Positions 46,230-55,807 of a DNA stretch of 64,000 nt are shown piece after piece. Made by a program: the position numbers and the translations under genes. Position 1 is the first letter of the stretch; each line of letters opens with the position of its first letter. The stretch comes from Pseudomonas anguilliseptica (lineage in GTDB: Bacteria > Pseudomonadota > Gammaproteobacteria > Pseudomonadales > Pseudomonadaceae). The stretch is taken from positions 175,348-239,347 of the forward strand of contig NZ_JAEIOI010000005.1 in assembly GCF_021375795.1 (NCBI RefSeq), given 5' to 3'. The notes under the pieces are model-generated. The model did no database searches and had not been told where the DNA came from. It saw only the letters and a program-made list of their open reading frames with translations.

Positions 46230-47256
46230 GTTGCCTGTGCTCAGTGGCTGGCACCGCTGGTGGGCAACCCCGCTGGTGGGGCTGGCCGGCGGTGCGCTGG
46301 CCAGTCTGATCGGCTGGCCACTGCCCTGGATCATCGGCTCGTTGCTCGCGGTGATTGCGGCACGCTGCAGCGGCTGGCTGATCAGCGAAGTACCGGGCGG
46401 TCGCAAGACCGGCCAGTGGCTGGTGGCCAGCGCCATCGGCCTGCACTTCACCACGGATGTGATGAGCCAGCTGCTCAACCACTTCGGCGTGATTCTGCTC
46501 GGTGCCCTGCTCACCCTGCTGCTCAGCCTGATTGGCATTGTCCTGCTGCGCCGCGCCGGCCTTGATCGCGCCACCGCGTTCTTTGCCAGCATGCCAGGCG
46601 GGGCCAGCGAGATGGTCAACCTGGCCCAACGCCACAACGCCGAAGCCGCCAAAGTGGCGGCTGCCCATAGCCTGCGACTGCTGTTGGTGGTGCTGCTGAT
46701 TCCAGCGATCTTCACCTGGAGCCTGCCGCCCATTGCGCCCCCCGTACCGGCAGCGGTGAGCTGGCCCTGGCTGGCGGTGCTGCTGCCCGGCGGCGCACTG
46801 CTGGCTTGGCTGTGGGGACGGTTAGGCCAACCCAATCCGTGGATGCTCGGCCCACTGACCGTCTGCGCCGTAGCCAGCGTGGTATTTGACCTGCACCTGG
46901 GGCTGCCCAATGGCCTGGGCCAGGTTGGCCAATGGCTGATCGGCTGCGCCCTCGGTTGTCACTTTGACCGTCACTTCTTTCGCAGCGCACCGGGTTTTCT
47001 CGCCCGCATCTTGCTGTTCAGTGTGCTCGCCATGCTTGCCGCCGCCTTGCTAGGGCAAGGCCTGGGCTGGCTGGCCGGAGAAAACCAGAATGCGCTGATG
47101 CTCGGCATGATGCCTGGCGGCATCACCGAACTGTGCCTGACGGCCGAAGCCCTGCAGCTGTCGGTAGCACTGGTTACCGCCCTGCAGGTGCTACGGCTGT
47201 TTCTGGTGATGTTTCTCGCCGAGCCGTTATTCAGGCTTTGGCAACGCGGCGCATAA
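46222..47256 (+). CDS. AbrB-family (PF05145-type) membrane protein
   Basis: A 344-residue integral membrane protein with about ten segments in two similar halves, each with a PGG motif (FFASMPGGASEMVNLAQ and MLGMMPGGITELCLTAEAL). This pattern marks the family often labelled AbrB or putative ammonia monooxygenase; it is not the Bacillus DNA-binding AbrB. Members commonly sit beside tct-type genes, and a transport or efflux role is likely but unproven. ATG 46222 overlaps tctA by 8 bases. Confidence 0.82.
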   Translation: MPKLPVLSGWHRWWATPLVGLAGGALASLIGWPLPWIIGSLLAVIAARCSGWLISEVPGGRKTGQWLVASAIGLHFTTDVMSQLLNHFGVILLGALLTLLLSLIGIVLLRRAGLDRATAFFASMPGGASEMVNLAQRHNAEAAKVAAAHSLRLLLVVLLIPAIFTWSLPPIAPPVPAAVSWPWLAVLLPGGALLAWLWGRLGQPNPWMLGPLTVCAVASVVFDLHLGLPNGLGQVGQWLIGCALGCHFDRHFFRSAPGFLARILLFSVLAMLAAALLGQGLGWLAGENQNALMLGMMPGGITELCLTAEALQLSVALVTALQVLRLFLVMFLAEPLFRLWQRGA

Positions 47257-47277
47257 CGCTGCTGACGACCACCTTGG

Positions 47278-47302
47278 GCCCGCCTTGTGCGGGCTCTTTT
47301 TT
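47278..47302 (+). terminator. Rho-independent terminator after the tct operon
   Basis: The stem GCCCGC/GCGGGC has a 5-base loop and is followed by TCTTTTTTG. It sits 22 bases past the stop of the AbrB-family gene. Confidence 0.88.
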
Positions 47303-47402
47303 GCCTGCAGCACCGCAGTTTTTCTTTAACAGATATGTCCGCCACCCCGCAGATGACCGCGCCTGGCGTACCCTCGGGCCTTCAGCATTGAGGCACCCCG
47401 AT

Positions 47403-48269
47403 ATGAGCGTACTGCGCCGTCCTGCCGTGAAATCCCTGCTGCTATTGCTCTGCCTGAGCCTGCTGGTAACTGCCTGCAGCCGACTGGGGCTGGCCTACCG
47501 TAATCTTGACTGGCTGGTGCCCTGGCGGCTGAACGACTACCTGAGCCTCGACCGGCAGCAACAGGCCTGGCTCAAACCACGCCTGCAGACGCACCTGCAA
47601 TGGCACTGCAGCAACGAGTTGCCGCGCTATATCGACTGGCTGCAGACCACCGAAATCATCCTCGCCGCGCCAACGCCTGATAGCGAACAACTGCTGGAGC
47701 AGTTCATCGAGTTCGATGCCGCGCTCAAACGTATCAGCATCGAGATCACCCCCACTGCCATCGAATTGCTAAAGGGGCTGAGCGAACGTCAGGTCAACGA
47801 GTTCTACGCGGCACTCGACGAAGACAACCTGGAAGACCGTCAGGACTTCCTCGACCCGCCCCTGGCCACCCAGATCAGCGAACGGCAGAACCGCATGCAG
47901 GAGCGTCTACACGCCTGGTTGGGCCGCCTGAACTCTGCCCAGATAGAGCATGTGCAAGCCTGGGCCAATACGCTCGGCGAGCAGAACCGCCTGTGGCTGG
48001 AGAATCGTCAACACTGGCAAGTCGAACTGCGCAGTGCACTCGCCGAACGCAGCAAAGCCGACTTTGCCGAACGCCTGACACGCCTGCTGCAAGAACGCGA
48101 AAGTTTCTACAGCGACGCGTACCGCGTGCGGTATGCCGCGTCACGTCGGGCGCTGGCCAACCTGTTCAGCCAGCTGTTAAGCAGCAGTGACGCGGCCCAG
48201 CGCGAACGCCTTGGCCACCGCCTGCGCGACCTGCGTCGGGACCTGGCTGAACAACAGTGCAGCGCCTAA
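47403..48269 (+). CDS. DUF6279-family lipoprotein
   Basis: A 288-residue product with a lipoprotein signal ([10 protein letters not shown], Cys25). It then has the family segment [30 protein letters not shown] and a long, charged, helical body. I recognise the DUF6279 family common in Pseudomonas; its function is unknown. The start is ATG 47403. Its stop overlaps the convergent ung stop by 4 bases. Confidence 0.82.
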   Translation: MSVLRRPAVKSLLLLLCLSLLVTACSRLGLAYRNLDWLVPWRLNDYLSLDRQQQAWLKPRLQTHLQWHCSNELPRYIDWLQTTEIILAAPTPDSEQLLEQFIEFDAALKRISIEITPTAIELLKGLSERQVNEFYAALDEDNLEDRQDFLDPPLATQISERQNRMQERLHAWLGRLNSAQIEHVQAWANTLGEQNRLWLENRQHWQVELRSALAERSKADFAERLTRLLQERESFYSDAYRVRYAASRRALANLFSQLLSSSDAAQRERLGHRLRDLRRDLAEQQCSA

Positions 48270-48961
48270 ACAGACTCGGGCAAACGCCAGTCAATCGGGC
48301 TCAGCCCATGCTGCTCGAGGAACTTGTTACAACGGCTGAAATGCCCATTACCGATAAAGCCACGGTGCGCCGACAGCGGCGAAGGGTGCACCGACTTCAG
48401 CACCAGATGCTTGCTGGTATCGATCAGCTTTTCCTTGCTCTGCGCATGGCTGCCCCAGAGCAGAAACACCAGACGCTCCTGCTGCTGACTGACCACCTCG
48501 ATCACCTTGTCGGTAAACGTCTGCCAGCCGACCTTGGCATGGGAGCCGGCGATGCCGTGCTCCACGGTCAATGAAGTGTTGAGCAACAGCACGCCCTGCT
48601 CGGCCCAGTGTTGCAGGTAGCCATGGCTGGGAATGTCGATATTCAGATCGCGCTTGAGCTCTTTATAGATATTCACCAGCGACGGCGGGGTTTTCACCCC
48701 AGGCTGCACGGAGAAACACAGACCGTGAGCCTGACCCGGCCCGTGATAAGGGTCCTGACCGATCACCACCACCTTGGTCTGCGCCAACGGCGTGGAATTG
48801 AGCGCATTGAAAATCAGCGCACCTGGCGGATAAATCTGCTTGCCCGCCGCCTTCTCCGCCCGCAGAAAGTCCCCCAGCTCACGCATATAGGCTTTCTCGA
48901 ACTCTTCATGCAGCGCAGCTTTCCAGCCAGCTTCGAGTTTGACGTTATCGGCGGCGCTCAT
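48266..48961 (-). CDS. ung: Uracil-DNA glycosylase
   Basis: Ung removes uracil from DNA at the start of base-excision repair. The 231-residue product has the water-activating Asp in [20 protein letters not shown] and the second motif [11 protein letters not shown] with its catalytic His. The start is ATG 48961. A single gene facing the lipoprotein gene. Confidence 0.97.
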   Translation of the reverse strand: MSAADNVKLEAGWKAALHEEFEKAYMRELGDFLRAEKAAGKQIYPPGALIFNALNSTPLAQTKVVVIGQDPYHGPGQAHGLCFSVQPGVKTPPSLVNIYKELKRDLNIDIPSHGYLQHWAEQGVLLLNTSLTVEHGIAGSHAKVGWQTFTDKVIEVVSQQQERLVFLLWGSHAQSKEKLIDTSKHLVLKSVHPSPLSAHRGFIGNGHFSRCNKFLEQHGLSPIDWRLPESV

Positions 48962-49044
48962 GCGTGAATCCTGCTTAATACCAACGGAAGCGGCACGCTA
49001 AGGAAGGTGCAGGGGCAAGTCAAGGCTGGCAGCGCGTGGCCGCG

Positions 49045-49080
49045 TAGGTTGTGGTTGAGCGCAGCGAAACCCAACAACGG
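49045..49080. repeat. Short hairpin repeat upstream of the AT-rich gene
   Basis: GTTGTGGTT and AACCCAACAAC pair imperfectly around GAGCGCAGCGA. Similar GGTT-GAGCGCAGCGAAACC hairpins are widespread in Pseudomonas intergenic DNA. It marks the last high-GC sequence before the AT-rich island. Confidence 0.45.
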
Positions 49081-49250
49081 GGTTTTACGGACTTGTGAAG
49101 AGAATAGGAGGCAGGCCACTATTAATGCTCCCGAAAATTGGTGACTGTTCTCTATTATTTTTCTTGATAATTGTATGTCTAAGCAGAAAATTATCTCTGC
49201 CAGCTAATCTAGGTTCTGCATTTCAACATCTAGTATTTATAGGGCGTAAC

Positions 49251-50801
49251 ATGCAAATAGATATCGGGGATGTCGGCGAAGATCTGTTTCAGAAATGGTG
49301 CAGCTCTGCCGGTCTAAATGCACATAAGGCTCATCGCGATAGATATGGATGGGACTACTACGTAGAAATGGCGGTATCGCGAGCTACTGGTAGCGCACAT
49401 GACCTCCATAAAGGGAATGGCGCATTCAAGATCCAGGTAAAATCCACGAGAAGTAAATCTGCTTCAGTTCAGGTTGAGCTGTCCAACTTATTGGCGCTGG
49501 CTACTGACCCTTTGCCAACATTCTATTTACTGCTCCAATTTGACTCAGTATTAGAGGATGAGCCACAAGCCGCCTATTTGGTATGTTTAGACAATCGCTG
49601 GGTAGAGAAAATTCTCAGACGGGTACGAGAGGTCACGATTCAAGACACTAATGCGAAACTCAATAAAAAGAAGATTTCCGTTCCATTTGGTAAGTGCGAC
49701 TTAATTTCCCCATTAAACCCTCATGGTTTCATGACGAAGATTTTAGAGCTAGTTGATGGGGATTTTTCTGCGTTCTCTAAGCAGAAGCAAGACTACTTAT
49801 CGACGGTTGGCTTTGAAGACGGCTCAACAGAAATACTTATACAGCTTGAAACAAAAGAGCAGCAAGAGCAGTTTATTCTTGGCACCCTTGGGTATCGTGA
49901 GCCAATAAGCGTGACCTCTTTTCAAGCATGGGAGAAAAGATTCGGCATACGCGACCTCATGCCTAGTATAGAGTCTACTCAAGGGACGATTAAACTGGTG
50001 GTTGAGAATCAGCGGACAGTTCGTGTAATGCTGGCGGGACCGAAAATGGACCCACTGTTCTTTGACATGCAACTGTACGTCTCCACAATTCCCAGCCCTA
50101 GTCAGTATCTGCCATTTCGTCTTAACGGGCGTTATTTTGATGTATTAATTGATATTGCTAAGAAAAACATAAAAATAACACCCGAAATTGAGCCTGACGA
50201 AATATACCCCTTTCAGGAGTTTCAGTCGGCGATCTGTTTCTTGAATCATGTTCATACATCAGGGGCTAATGTCGAATTAGCAATTGAACATGACGATGAC
50301 TTCTTACCCATAGCCTCTTTGAACTGCATGTTAATGGAAAAAGTTTTCACTTGGGAGGAAGAGACTCTTACAGGGCTACGTACGATTTTAAAGGCTAGCA
50401 GCACTGATCCTAATGTAAAAATCACTCACCGCTGGCTGTATCAGAACACGGAGCACATAAAGAAATCGGCATTGCTAATGAAAGAAGGTATCGTATTAAG
50501 GTCTGAGAGCCCTGAATTTTATAAATTTTTAGATTTCTCAATTATTAAGTGCGTCTTCGCAACGACTCTAGCCTTCCCCAATCAATGTTTGATTCTTTTT
50601 TTCTCAGCAGATGGCGAATTCAGAATTGAAGACAAGAAGTACTTTTACAGCAACAATGTGCAATTGGATCACGCGGTTTCAGGACCGCGCTCCGATACTT
50701 GGTACAAGATGATGATAAACAGCCAGCGAAGTGTCTATGAAGCCTTGGATGATGATGTTCTTATTATAGATAATCTGCCGAGGTGGAATGATCTTGTTTG
50801 A
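49251..50801 (+). CDS. DUF4365-type PD-(D/E)XK nuclease-like protein, AT-rich, probably acquired
   Basis: The 516-residue product has an N-terminal DUF4365/PD-(D/E)XK-like domain. Glu10 is in VGEDLFQKW, Asp35 in YGWDYY, and Gln62-x-Lys64 in IQVKST, the order expected of a nuclease core. The remaining 350 residues match nothing I know. The gene is visibly richer in A/T and uses codons such as TTA and AGA, unlike all neighbours. I prefer ATG 49251; upstream in-frame starts (GTG 49095, ATG 49125) would add a hydrophobic stretch. No partner gene is adjacent. DUF4365 occurs in phage-defence proteins; a defence role is inference. Confidence 0.65.
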   Translation: MQIDIGDVGEDLFQKWCSSAGLNAHKAHRDRYGWDYYVEMAVSRATGSAHDLHKGNGAFKIQVKSTRSKSASVQVELSNLLALATDPLPTFYLLLQFDSVLEDEPQAAYLVCLDNRWVEKILRRVREVTIQDTNAKLNKKKISVPFGKCDLISPLNPHGFMTKILELVDGDFSAFSKQKQDYLSTVGFEDGSTEILIQLETKEQQEQFILGTLGYREPISVTSFQAWEKRFGIRDLMPSIESTQGTIKLVVENQRTVRVMLAGPKMDPLFFDMQLYVSTIPSPSQYLPFRLNGRYFDVLIDIAKKNIKITPEIEPDEIYPFQEFQSAICFLNHVHTSGANVELAIEHDDDFLPIASLNCMLMEKVFTWEEETLTGLRTILKASSTDPNVKITHRWLYQNTEHIKKSALLMKEGIVLRSESPEFYKFLDFSIIKCVFATTLAFPNQCLILFFSADGEFRIEDKKYFYSNNVQLDHAVSGPRSDTWYKMMINSQRSVYEALDDDVLIIDNLPRWNDLV

Positions 50802-50952
50802 AGCCGCATAATCCGAACTAGGCTTCAGCAACCACAGCAACAGTTTCTTCGTACCCTCCACAATGGTGTGTGTGGGGGGGGAGTTTTATTTAGTGGCCTG
50901 ACTGACCTTTTTTGACCAAAAAGCAGCCGTCTATCCCTAAAAACGCCTGTCT

Positions 50953-51834
50953 TTACCCCTGATGCAGCGCCCGGTAATGACTCGGCGCCATGCCCACCAC
51001 TTTGCGAAATAGCCGCGAGAAGTAATACATATCCTCGTAGCCCAGTTGCTCGGCTACCTGGCGGATGCCCTGTTCGCCCTCGTCGAGCAGGCGGCAGGCG
51101 TGGGCCATTTTCAGTTGAATAAAGTCCTGAATCGGCGCATGCCCGGTCAGCGCGCGGTAGGTTTTTGCGAAGTGAAAGCGCGACAGTTTGAACTGCGCGG
51201 CCAGCTCGTCGAGGTTCAGCGAATCATGCAAGTGAGCGCGCATCACTGCCTGGACCGCGTCCACATCCAGCACCCGCCCGGATTTCAGCGTGGTGCGCGC
51301 CGGCAGCACCGCCAGTGAGGTAAGCAGCACCTGCAACTGATGCGCGGCATGAATAAAGTGCGCCAGGTTGAGGCCCTGCTTGCGCAGGTTAAGCAGTGCA
51401 TCGAACTCCGCCAACAAACGCGGTTGCACGCCAATGCGCCACAGCGGCCCCTTCCCCAGGGGTTTGAGAAACTCCGTTACCAGCTCACCATCGAAGTGCA
51501 CCCAATACAGCGTCCAGGGTTTGTGCGGGTCTGCGCCATAGGTGTGGGCGACACCTTTTGGCAACAGCAGCAGATCGCCACCACTGACAGCTAATCGTCC
51601 ATCTCCACTCTCTAACCAGCCCTGCCCCGCACGGCAGTAGATCAGCAGATGGTCGTCCGGTTGCAGGCGCTGCATGCGGTGCCCCTGCGCCTGCGGGTAA
51701 AACCCCAACGCCAGTGGGTAGCAGCCTTGCGCCAGTGGGCTTTTGGCCAACAAGCGGCGTAGCCTGGGCGGCGTGATAAAGCGCACGCCGTTGGCCGGCA
51801 GGGGCCAGTTGGAGGTATCGACGTAAGCGCGCAT
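50953..51834 (-). CDS. mmsR: AraC-family regulator MmsR
   Basis: A 293-residue activator with an N-terminal AraC-type cupin (LLIYCRAGQGWLESGDGRLAVSGGDLLLLPKGVAHTYGADP). Two C-terminal helix-turn-helix motifs follow (LNLDELAAQFKLSRFHFAKTYRALTGHAP and IRQVAEQLGYEDMYYFSRLFRKVVGMAP). It is divergent from mmsA, as P. aeruginosa MmsR is from mmsAB, and should activate the valine operon in response to a pathway intermediate. Confidence 0.88.
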   Translation of the reverse strand: MRAYVDTSNWPLPANGVRFITPPRLRRLLAKSPLAQGCYPLALGFYPQAQGHRMQRLQPDDHLLIYCRAGQGWLESGDGRLAVSGGDLLLLPKGVAHTYGADPHKPWTLYWVHFDGELVTEFLKPLGKGPLWRIGVQPRLLAEFDALLNLRKQGLNLAHFIHAAHQLQVLLTSLAVLPARTTLKSGRVLDVDAVQAVMRAHLHDSLNLDELAAQFKLSRFHFAKTYRALTGHAPIQDFIQLKMAHACRLLDEGEQGIRQVAEQLGYEDMYYFSRLFRKVVGMAPSHYRALHQG

Positions 51835-51845
51835 CGTAGTACTCA

Positions 51846-51895
51846 GTAGCCGGATGCCATCCGGGAAGACAGGCCTCGGATGGCATCCGGGCTAC
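51846..51895. repeat. 50-bp inverted repeat in the mmsR-mmsA gap
   Basis: GTAGCCGGATGCCATCCGG at 51846-51864 faces CGGATGGCATCCGGGCTAC ending at 51895. The arms match except for one inserted base. This GTAGCCCGGATG type of repeat occurs between genes in many Pseudomonas. Here it lies just upstream of mmsR, on the mmsR side of the gap. Confidence 0.6.
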
Positions 51896-51976
51896 GCATT
51901 CAATCCCAAGATAGTCCATCCATAGACCAAGATCGTCAATCCACAAAGCTCAGCGGTACGGCTATAACACGGGCAA

Positions 51977-51984
51977 AACAATAA
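51977..51984 (+). promoter_or_regulatory. Hfq/Crc motif in mmsA leader
   Basis: AACAATAA, a perfect AANAANAA within AAAACAATAAAA, lies 20 bases before the mmsA ATG and just 5' of its GGAGAG site. The position fits catabolite repression of branched-chain amino acid breakdown by Hfq/Crc. Confidence 0.6.
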
Positions 51985-52004
51985 AAGCTCAGTGGAGAGA
52001 ACGC

Positions 52005-53498
52005 ATGGCCAAGGCAATCCCACAGTTGATCGACGGTGAATGGCGCGAAAGCCGCAGCCGCGAATTTATCGAAGTCACCGACCCGGCTACTCAGGAAGTT
52101 CTGGCGCTGGCACCCAAAGCCACCGCCGAGGAAATTGAAGCGGCGATTGCCAGTGCCAAGGCAGCCTTTCTCACCTGGCGCGAAGTACCGGTGTCGGAGC
52201 GCGCACGGGTCATGCTGCGCTATCAGCACCTGCTCAAGGAACACCACGACGAACTGGCGGAGATTCTCGCCGGGGAAACTGGCAAGACCCTGGCCGATGC
52301 CAAGGGCGATGTCTGGCGTGGCATCGAGGTGGTCGAGCAGGCCTGCAATATCGCCAGCCTGATGATGGGCGAAACCGTCGAGAACGTGGCCCGCGATATC
52401 GACACTGCCAGCTGGATTCAGCCACTGGGTGTGTGCGTCGGCGTCACCCCGTTCAACTTCCCGGCAATGATTCCGCTGTGGATGTTTCCCCTGGCCATCG
52501 CCGCCGGCAACACCTTTATTCTCAAGCCCTCCGAGCAGGACCCGCTGACGCCTAACCGCCTGGCTGAACTGTTTATCGAAGCCGGCGCACCCAAGGGCGT
52601 GCTGCAGGTGCTGCATGGCGCACGCGAGGTGGTCGACAGCCTGCTGACTCACCCGGATATCCGCGCCATATCCTTCGTTGGCTCGGTGCCGGTGGGCCAG
52701 CACATCTACCGGACCGGCACCGCTCACCTCAAGCGTGTGCAGGCCTTTGCCGGGGCGAAGAACCATATGGTGATCATGCCCGACGCCAACAAACCGCAGG
52801 TACTGAGCAACCTGGTGGGTGCAAGCTGTGGCGCAGCCGGGCAACGCTGCATGGCGATCAGCGTGGCGGTGTTCGTGGGCGACTCGAAGCAATGGATCGA
52901 CGAGCTGCAGGCGCAGATGGCCGACCTGCAACCCGGCTACTGGACCGACGGCCACGCCGCCTTCGGCCCACTGATCAGCCAGCAGGCCAAACAACGCGTG
53001 CTGCGCCTGATCGCCGAGGGCAAGGCGGAAGGTGCCGAGTGCCTGCTGGACGGCTCGCACTGCGCGGTCGAGGGTTACCCCAACGGCAACTGGGTCGGCC
53101 CAACCCTGTTTCGCGGCGTGACGGCCAAGATGAGCCTGTACCGCGAGGAAATTTTCGGCCCGGTGCTGGTGTGCATGGAGGTCGATACGCTGGAAGAGGC
53201 CATCGAGCTGGTCAACGCCAGTCCCTACGGCAACGGCACTTCGATCTTCACCCGCTCCGGCGGCGCGGCGCGGCACTATCAGCACGCGGTGGAAGTCGGC
53301 CAGGTCGGCGTCAACGTGCCGGTACCGGTGCCGCTGCCATTCTTCTCCTTTACCGGTTGGAAGGGCTCGTTCTACGGTGATCTGCACGCCTATGGCAAAC
53401 AGGGCGTGCGCTTCTTCACCGAAACCAAGACGGTGACCAGCCGCTGGTTCGATGATGAGGCCGTCGCCGGACCGAATATGACCATCCAGCTTAAATAA
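52005..53498 (+). CDS. mmsA: Methylmalonate-semialdehyde dehydrogenase (acylating) MmsA
   Basis: MmsA converts methylmalonate semialdehyde to propionyl-CoA with NAD and CoA, the last step of valine breakdown. The 497-residue product has the aldehyde dehydrogenase fold with [22 protein letters not shown], the NAD motif [12 protein letters not shown] and the catalytic Cys in [11 protein letters not shown]. It heads a five-gene operon and is divergent from mmsR. Confidence 0.96.
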   Translation: MAKAIPQLIDGEWRESRSREFIEVTDPATQEVLALAPKATAEEIEAAIASAKAAFLTWREVPVSERARVMLRYQHLLKEHHDELAEILAGETGKTLADAKGDVWRGIEVVEQACNIASLMMGETVENVARDIDTASWIQPLGVCVGVTPFNFPAMIPLWMFPLAIAAGNTFILKPSEQDPLTPNRLAELFIEAGAPKGVLQVLHGAREVVDSLLTHPDIRAISFVGSVPVGQHIYRTGTAHLKRVQAFAGAKNHMVIMPDANKPQVLSNLVGASCGAAGQRCMAISVAVFVGDSKQWIDELQAQMADLQPGYWTDGHAAFGPLISQQAKQRVLRLIAEGKAEGAECLLDGSHCAVEGYPNGNWVGPTLFRGVTAKMSLYREEIFGPVLVCMEVDTLEEAIELVNASPYGNGTSIFTRSGGAARHYQHAVEVGQVGVNVPVPVPLPFFSFTGWKGSFYGDLHAYGKQGVRFFTETKTVTSRWFDDEAVAGPNMTIQLK

Positions 53499-53571
53499 CT
53501 GCATGCCAGGCTGATCACGAGTCGGCCTGGCCCTAACTGCCGGGGATTACCCATCCCGTTAAGGATTGACC

Positions 53572-54738
53572 ATGGATTTTGAACTAAGCGAAGAACAACG
53601 CCTGCTGGTCGACAGCGCCCGCGCCTTTTCCGCCAAGGAGCTGGCCCCGCACGCTGCCGACTGGGATCGCGATCACCACTTCCCGGTGGATGTGATCAAG
53701 CGCGCCGCCGAGCAGGGCTACCTGGCCCTGTACATCAAAGAAGAAGACGGCGGGCTGGGTTTGTCGCGGCTGTCTTCATCGCTGATTTTCGAACAGCTGT
53801 CGGCAGGCTGCATCGCCACCACGGCGTTTCTTACCATCCACAACATGGCCAGCTGGATGCTCGCCTCCTTCGCAGATCAGGCGCTGAAAGACGTCTGGCT
53901 GCCACGTTTGGTCAGCGGCGAGCTGCTGGCCTCCTACTGCCTGACCGAGCCGGATGCCGGTTCCGACGCTGCCCACCTGCGTACCCGCGCCAAGCGTGAT
54001 GGCGACGACTATGTGCTGGATGGCAGCAAGTGCTTTATCTCCGGCGCAGGCAGCACCGATGTGCTGATTGTGATGGCGCGTACCGGCGAGGACAGCGGCG
54101 CCAAGGGTATTTCCTGCTTCCTGGTGCCGGCCGATGCCGAGGGCGTGAAGTACGGGCGCAACGAATTGAAGATGGGCTGGCGCGCCCAGCCGACCCGCAC
54201 CATCGCCTTCGAAGGTGTGCGCATTCCGGCGGGCAACCGCATTGGCCCGGAAGGCCAAGGCTTCGTCTACGCGATGAAGGGCCTGGACGGCGGACGCATC
54301 AATATCGCCAGCTGCTCGCTGGGCGCGGCACAAGCGGCGCTGGAGCAGTCGCTGCGCTACGTCGAGGAGCGCAAGCAGTTCGGCAAGCCGCTCAGCGACT
54401 TCCAATCCCTGCAATTCAAACTCGCCGACATGCTCACCGAGCTGACCGCCAGCCGGCAGATGGTGCGCCTGGCCGCACACAAGCTCGATCACGGCCATAG
54501 CGAAGCCAGCCTGTATTGCGCCATGGCCAAACGCTTTGCCACCGATCACTGCTTCACCCTGTGCAACGAGGCACTGCAACTACACGGCGGTTACGGTTAT
54601 CTCAATGATTACCCACTGGAGCGCTGGGTGCGTGACAGCCGCGTGCATCAGATACTCGAAGGCACCAACGAGATCATGCGGGTGATTATCGCCCGTCGCC
54701 TGCTGGATCAAGGCGGCATGCTGGATCGCCTGCTCTGA
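53572..54738 (+). CDS. Acyl-CoA dehydrogenase, likely isobutyryl-CoA dehydrogenase
   Basis: A 388-residue FAD enzyme with family motifs YCLTEPDAGSDAAHLRTRA, RKQFGKPLSDFQSLQFKLADM and the C-terminal QILEGTNEIMRVII with the likely catalytic Glu. In this operon its natural substrate is isobutyryl-CoA, giving methacrylyl-CoA. ATG 53572 has an AAGGA site; an in-frame TTG two codons earlier is rejected. Confidence 0.9.
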   Translation: MDFELSEEQRLLVDSARAFSAKELAPHAADWDRDHHFPVDVIKRAAEQGYLALYIKEEDGGLGLSRLSSSLIFEQLSAGCIATTAFLTIHNMASWMLASFADQALKDVWLPRLVSGELLASYCLTEPDAGSDAAHLRTRAKRDGDDYVLDGSKCFISGAGSTDVLIVMARTGEDSGAKGISCFLVPADAEGVKYGRNELKMGWRAQPTRTIAFEGVRIPAGNRIGPEGQGFVYAMKGLDGGRINIASCSLGAAQAALEQSLRYVEERKQFGKPLSDFQSLQFKLADMLTELTASRQMVRLAAHKLDHGHSEASLYCAMAKRFATDHCFTLCNEALQLHGGYGYLNDYPLERWVRDSRVHQILEGTNEIMRVIIARRLLDQGGMLDRLL

Positions 54739-54754
54739 GCAAAACATCGGACTT

Positions 54755-54815
54755 GTAGGAGACAGCTTGCTGGCGATCAAATACCCAAAAGCATCGCCAG
54801 CAAGCTGGCTCCTAC
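54755..54815. repeat. REP-type palindrome, copy 1
   Basis: The arms begin GTAGGAGACAGCTTGCTGGCGAT and end with the near-exact reverse complement, spaced by a short loop. The same element recurs at 57933-57989 with two-arm identity, so this is a dispersed repeat and not chance. It lies between the dehydrogenase and hydratase genes. Confidence 0.85.
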
Positions 54816-54839
54816 ACAAACTCAGATATGAGGACACCC

Positions 54840-55658
54840 ATGAGCACTGCCATCGAAGCCTACAACCCCGGCGTGTTTGACCTGACCCACAAGCTCACCG
54901 TGGAAAAACACGGCCACACCGCGCTGATCACCATCAACCAGCCGCCGGCCAACACCTGGGACCGCGACTCGCTGATCGGCCTCAAACAGCTGGTCGAACA
55001 CCTCAATCATGACGATGACATCTATGCCCTGGTGATCACCGGTCAGGGCAGCAAGTTCTTCAGTGCCGGTGCCGATCTCAAGCTGTTCGCCGATGGCGAC
55101 AAGGCCCGCGCCCGCGAGATGGCCCGGCGCTTTGGCGAGGCCTTCAAGGCGCTGCGTGACTTCCGTGGCGTATCGATTGCTGCAATCAATGGCTACGCCA
55201 TGGGTGGCGGCCTGGAATGTGCCCTGGCCTGTGATATCCGCATCGCCGAACGTCAAGCACAACTGGCCCTGCCCGAAGCCACGGTAGGCCTGCTGCCCTG
55301 CGCTGGCGGCACTCAACACCTGAGCTGGCTGGTCGGCGAAGGCTGGGCTAAGCGGATGATTCTGTGCGGCGAACGGGTGGATGCAGAGACCGCCCTGCGC
55401 ATCGGCCTGGTCGAACAGGTAGTTGACAGCGGCGAAGCACGCGGCACCGCCCTGCTGCTAGCCGCCAAGGTAGCCCGGCAAAGCCCGGTGGCCGTGCGCA
55501 CCATCAAGCCGCTGATTCAGGGGGCTCGCGAACGCAGCCCGAACAGTTGGCTGAGCGAAGAGCGCGAGCGCTTTGTCGACCTGTTCGACGCCGACGACAC
55601 CCGCGAAGGGGTTAACGCCTTCCTGGAAAAACGCGACGCCCAGTGGCGCAACAAGTGA
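54840..55658 (+). CDS. Enoyl-CoA hydratase, likely methacrylyl-CoA hydratase
   Basis: A 272-residue crotonase-family enzyme. The oxyanion-hole segments are GSKFFSAGADLK and INGYAMGGGLECALACDIRIAE, and the catalytic Glu region is ALPEATVGLLPCAGGT. In the pathway it would hydrate methacrylyl-CoA to 3-hydroxyisobutyryl-CoA. ATG 54840 follows GAGGA; an in-frame ATG four codons earlier is less likely. Confidence 0.88.
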   Translation: MSTAIEAYNPGVFDLTHKLTVEKHGHTALITINQPPANTWDRDSLIGLKQLVEHLNHDDDIYALVITGQGSKFFSAGADLKLFADGDKARAREMARRFGEAFKALRDFRGVSIAAINGYAMGGGLECALACDIRIAERQAQLALPEATVGLLPCAGGTQHLSWLVGEGWAKRMILCGERVDAETALRIGLVEQVVDSGEARGTALLLAAKVARQSPVAVRTIKPLIQGARERSPNSWLSEERERFVDLFDADDTREGVNAFLEKRDAQWRNK

Positions 55659-55667
55659 TCTGAACAC

Positions 55668-55691
55668 GGGCAAGCCGTGCGCGGCTTGCCC
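55668..55691. terminator. Strong hairpin after the enoyl-CoA hydratase gene
   Basis: A perfect 10-bp stem, GGGCAAGCCG with CGGCTTGCCC, around TGCG. No U-tract follows, so within the operon it may act as a partial terminator or mRNA stabiliser. Confidence 0.5.
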
Positions 55692-55713
55692 CATAGGCAA
55701 CGCAAATCCGTAG

Positions 55714-55738
55714 GGTGGATGTCGCTTTTACATCCACC
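55714..55738. repeat. GGTGGATGT hairpin repeat before the hydrolase gene
   Basis: GGTGGATGT and ACATCCACC form a perfect 9-bp stem with a 7-base loop. GGTGGATGG recurs 13 bases on. GTAGGGTGGAT repeats of this sort are common in Pseudomonas intergenic DNA. Confidence 0.55.
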
Positions 55739-55807
55739 ATGGCCTCGCTCGGTGGATGGATAAAACGCCGGCTACGCGACCCGCTCCACCCGACTCTGGA
55801 AACGCAG

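Noticed and set aside
49095..49250. Upstream extension of the DUF4365 gene giving a membrane-like N-terminus
   Set aside because: The nuclease core begins close to ATG 49251, as in other members of the family. The AGGAGG near 49107 is too far from ATG 49125, but this start is not fully excluded.
50860..50885. GTGTGTGTGGGGGGGG run as a possible phase-variation tract
   Set aside because: It lies in a non-coding stretch after the DUF4365 stop and before the 3' end of mmsR, so slippage would not switch a frame.
51936..53504. 522-codon open frame on the minus strand
   Set aside because: It is antisense to mmsA, shows His/Gln-rich composition typical of a shadow frame and no family motif.
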